Part shown: positions 17,921 to 20,970 of the stretch, piece after piece
How positions within the stretch are numbered: the stretch's first letter is position 1
Layout: each line of letters begins with the position of its first letter
NCBI GenBank assembly: GCA_036897485.1
Contig: JAYMTF010001858.1
Location: 1-20,970, forward strand
Direction of reading: 5' to 3'
Length of the DNA stretch: 20,970 nucleotides
From: Pelargonium nanum
Lineage: Eukaryota; Streptophyta; Magnoliopsida; Geraniales; Geraniaceae
Position numbers and translations under genes: made by a program
The notes under the pieces: model-generated
What the model was told of the DNA's origin: nothing
Seen by the model: the letters and a program-made list of their open reading frames with translations, nothing else
Databases searched by the model: none

Positions 17921-19860
17921 ACAAGGACTCATTGTCAAGTTTGCAGATATAACAGGCAGTGGGTGATCTTAGCAGTGCAGTATGATTGCAAAAGAAGGAA
18001 TTCTTGTTGCTTTGTACTGTATTCGACTATTTGGTAAGTCTTTCTTGTTATTGTTTGCACTCTGATGTTAACTTTTTAGTTTTCAGTTTTGCTCCTTGCT
18101 TCTTACTCGTTTATTCTTGATATGATTCAGACATTTTCAGTTCATTTCAGGATCTTATAGTACTGCACAATGTTTTCATACACATTTTGTCATGATTTCT
18201 ATTGTTTTCCATACTGTCTGTAGAATTTAGGTTCTTTGATCTAGTCATCTCCTAGTTCCTTACCTGAAAATTATACCAGGCAGTCCAAGGAGATGTTATA
18301 TTAGCGTGAACTGTGCAGAATGAAGCTTTTGAGTGACAAATCCATTTCACCTTTGGTTCATATTTGCTATGCCAGACCTAGGAACTAGATAGGTTTGAAG
18401 GATGAGATTGCAGGAAGTTCATGGTGACACCTTTCCTGTATTATAGGTCTCTTGATGTAATGATTGACCGACAGTCAGCTCTTAGAAGTCGGTCCTACCC
18501 CAGTATGGTTCACTCCATCTTTCAAACAATCCAAACCTAAACTGTCATTAGGCTTCATCAAGAAAGTACATAGCCTTAGATAGAGTTGCCTTTTCCTTCC
18601 AGCTAAAGTGTTTCTTTCAAACGATCGACCCGTAGGAGTTTTATGTTAGTTCTTTAAATGTATGAACAAGAATGTGGAACTTCTTTCTGAACTTAATAAT
18701 CATTAAATCATATGAGGGTGTTCTCTGGGGTGCAATGTTCTTAATAACGTGGATACAGTGCAACTTCCTCATCGTTTTGATCAAAGAATTCAACGGTCAA
18801 TCCTCACATATCTGATCGAAGCTGTGGCAGGAACCATGTCGATCAGGTTCTTATTTATACTAAAATTCCATTATCAGCATTAGCATTTTATCCATTCTTG
18901 GGTTATGATTCTTATACTTGAAGTACTTTATGCTTGTTTCAGTTGCACCGATAGAGTGGCAGCTGACATATGGCTGGCACCAGTTGATTGGCTTCTAATA
19001 CTATTGTTCTTGGAAGAAGATGTGAAGCATCACATCCACTGGTTGATTGATATGTACTACGAGGTTTCCTGTGCAGCCAAAAAAGGGGAAAGAAGGTTTG
19101 TTGCCTATTATAGTTGCTTAGTCTTTAGAAATTATGGCACTTTTGTGGATATAACCAGATCATTCTGTGTTAGGTGCAATATTTGACTTAAAGGTTGCAA
19201 AAAAAAGCTGGTAAACAATCTCCCAGGTGAATCTTTTAAACTAACTCAAGTACGGTAAAGATACTTCTTTTTTTGGCGAGAAGCTGGCAAAACCTCTTAT
19301 GAAGGTGACTGCTATGATAGGATCTGTTGTGATTTAATCAGAAAACTAATTTAAAATGTTCAAGCATACTCACCATACTTCAATTTGATTTTTTTTTTCC
19401 TTTTCCAGATGTTTAGGTTTTCTTAAATTGTCATATAATCTTCCCCTTTCTTTGCAGCTGACATTTGTAATTTTCAAAAGTGAAACTTCTACCGTCCATG
19501 TTTATTGTTTATAACATAAGGTATAGTTCTCTAATTCATTTACAGGTTGGGGGTGATAGATATGTTGTGTTTGTTCAGTGTTCATATTTACTGGGAATAG
19601 GCGTTGTTATCTCGCTGGATCATGAAGCTACTCTGCTTGCAGCAAAATGCTGTTTAGGATATACTTCTATTAGTTGCTATAAATCAGTAAAATCGATTGG
19701 TACACTGAAAATTGTTCCATGGGCCAAGCTTTTGCTTCGACATATGATTGAGATTTGATATTCATGTTCTGTGAGGAACACCGAACTCTACTTGTCTTGT
19801 GTATATTTGAGCAGGAGTCAATGGAAGGGAATGAGATGGATGAAGTAAGAGATCAATAGA
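17921..19860 (+). other. Non-coding stretch with exon-like segments bounded by splice signals
   Basis: Several segments look like exons by their edges. 17947-18033 follows TTTGCAG and ends TTG|GTAAGTC, a near-consensus donor. 18943-19063 follows CTTGTTTCAG and ends GAG|GTTTCC. Another AG lies after TTTCTTTGCAG near 19458. Their frames are short and match no family I know, so a spliced 3' UTR of the upstream gene or a non-coding transcript is more likely than a protein-coding gene. No RNA evidence is available here. Confidence 0.3.
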
Positions 19861-20970
19861 GCAATGGATCTGATCTAGCTTCTGGAATTTTTGTTTAATT
19901 TTGAAATTGATCAGAAAATTTAATATCATTGTTTTATTTCAGTAACTGGGGTTTGTACAATTTCCTTCCAAGTGAAGTAAACTCAGCACTCTTGACTTAA
20001 CTGGTATATTGAAGTGTCATTGGATTGGTTCTTCCATTTTCTTTAAGAAAAAGAACTAGTTTTGGATTGTTATTGGATTGGTCTAAAAGAGAGACTAACT
20101 TTCCAATTTGCTTCATGAAGAAGGCATAGTTCAAAAAAGTCTTCTTTATTGGAAAAAAATGTAAAGAACTTTGGCACTTTACTTTGGCCTATCTATCTCT
20201 TCTCCAGTGAGAACTCATAACCATTGCTCTCTGTTGCTATGTTTTTTTTTTCCTGAAAGACCATTTCTCTCTTCTTTCTTGCTGACAAAGGAAAATCTTT
20301 TAAAGGAAAAAAATAATATAAAACGTACCTTATTTATTTGGTCAAATACTATACTATCACAATTTGTTTGTAATATGTTAATACACATTTCCCACAATCT
20401 ATATTATCTAGAGCTATAGTTTTTCCTGGCTTAAAAATTTCGAGACACTAACGTTAACTTCCCTACAACAAATTTGGTGTGACGTGTTCTGACTTGGACC
20501 TTAATTTATTAGGTGCAAGAATTGTGAGTTCTGAGTTTGAAATTTGAAAATTAACTCTGTTTCCCAACACCATTCAAGGACGGTAGCTTGTTGATGAAGA
20601 TAGGAGAAGCTAGCTTCAGTGACCTTTCATATCACATTAACAAGTGTAGTCTAATCACTAGTAATGGCTACTTGACACGTGCGTATTTGACATATAATTA
20701 TGATGTTCTATCACCATATTCACCTTATATTTATCCCGATTTTTCTTATTTAATGTATATTTTCTATCTTTATTAGATTTAATGTTATTTTTAGTGTTTG
20801 AGTGTTTTTCAGGGTTTTCTTGCTTTATTAGGGCAAAGGAAGCGAAAAGAAACAAGACGAAATCATTTGAGTGAAATTGTCGTTTTTGGCAATTTGACCT
20901 CTGAAGCTTAAGGTACAATTTAAACGTCTTTAATGATCACTTTTGGATTCGAAGCCTTCACAAAATTTGT
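19861..20970. other. AT-rich intergenic DNA, nothing recognised
   Basis: AT-rich sequence with homopolymer runs and chance frames of 60-86 codons on both strands, none with a recognisable motif or balanced composition. A short phrase, TGGATTGGT, is repeated around 20022 and 20072. I see no RNA gene, transposon end or promoter cluster. Confidence 0.55.

Noticed and set aside
18905-19758. Possible small genes of 92-93 codons
   Set aside because: No recognisable domain; they start at arbitrary ATGs in T-rich DNA, and splice-like signals interrupt them.
1-20970. tRNA, rRNA, CRISPR, bacterial operon or phage features
   Set aside because: I saw no GGTTCGA-type tRNA arm with a matching acceptor, no rRNA sequence and no spaced direct repeats. 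The introns and promoters are those of a plant nuclear genome.

Overview
The window is plant nuclear DNA, most likely from a woody or herbaceous eudicot. It is AT-rich, and its two real genes are both on the + strand. One is a 21-exon gene with GT-AG introns whose product matches plant golgin candidate 1 (GC1, a golgin-84 homologue). The other is a single-exon gene for a plant protein with a cysteine/histidine cluster of the FAR1/CARF type. I cannot name the species from sequence alone.

Layout. 1-3180: AT-rich intergenic DNA with a TA microsatellite; near its end lies a cluster of three TGGGCC (site II) elements typical of plant housekeeping promoters. 3432-13530: the GC1 gene. Splicing 21 coding exons gives one uninterrupted 715-residue reading frame with an N-terminal MASWLKAAEDLFEVVDRRAK block, an acidic low-complexity region, a long coiled coil and a C-terminal membrane anchor. 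Intron 10 carries a 526-bp TRIM (miniature LTR retrotransposon fossil, minus orientation). Intron 5 has a diverged ~95-bp direct repeat. Intron 13 appears to be a GC-AG intron, and exon 2 has two in-frame donors 9 nt apart.

13860-15300: a repeat-dense intergenic block. In order it holds a TTA microsatellite, a ~28-bp minisatellite, a short LINE reverse-transcriptase fragment, a near-perfect 125-bp inverted repeat (fold-back), and two further diverged ~120-bp units that extend the right arm as a tandem array. The block ends about 200 bp upstream of the second gene's TATA-like element. 15571-17502 (or from the in-frame upstream ATG at 15400): the single-exon gene, encoding 643 residues with a His-rich and acidic-Ser N-terminus, a conserved central region and a C/H cluster. 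17503-20970: its 3' UTR, some splice-site-bounded exon-like segments without convincing coding content, then AT-rich DNA in which I recognise no gene.

The two genes show no obvious functional link. GC1 acts at the Golgi as a tethering coiled coil; the second protein is probably nuclear, by inference from its C/H cluster and basic segments. The features most worth a second look are the fold-back plus tandem array next to the second gene's promoter, the poorly described C/H-cluster protein with its two possible starts, and the GC-AG intron in GC1.
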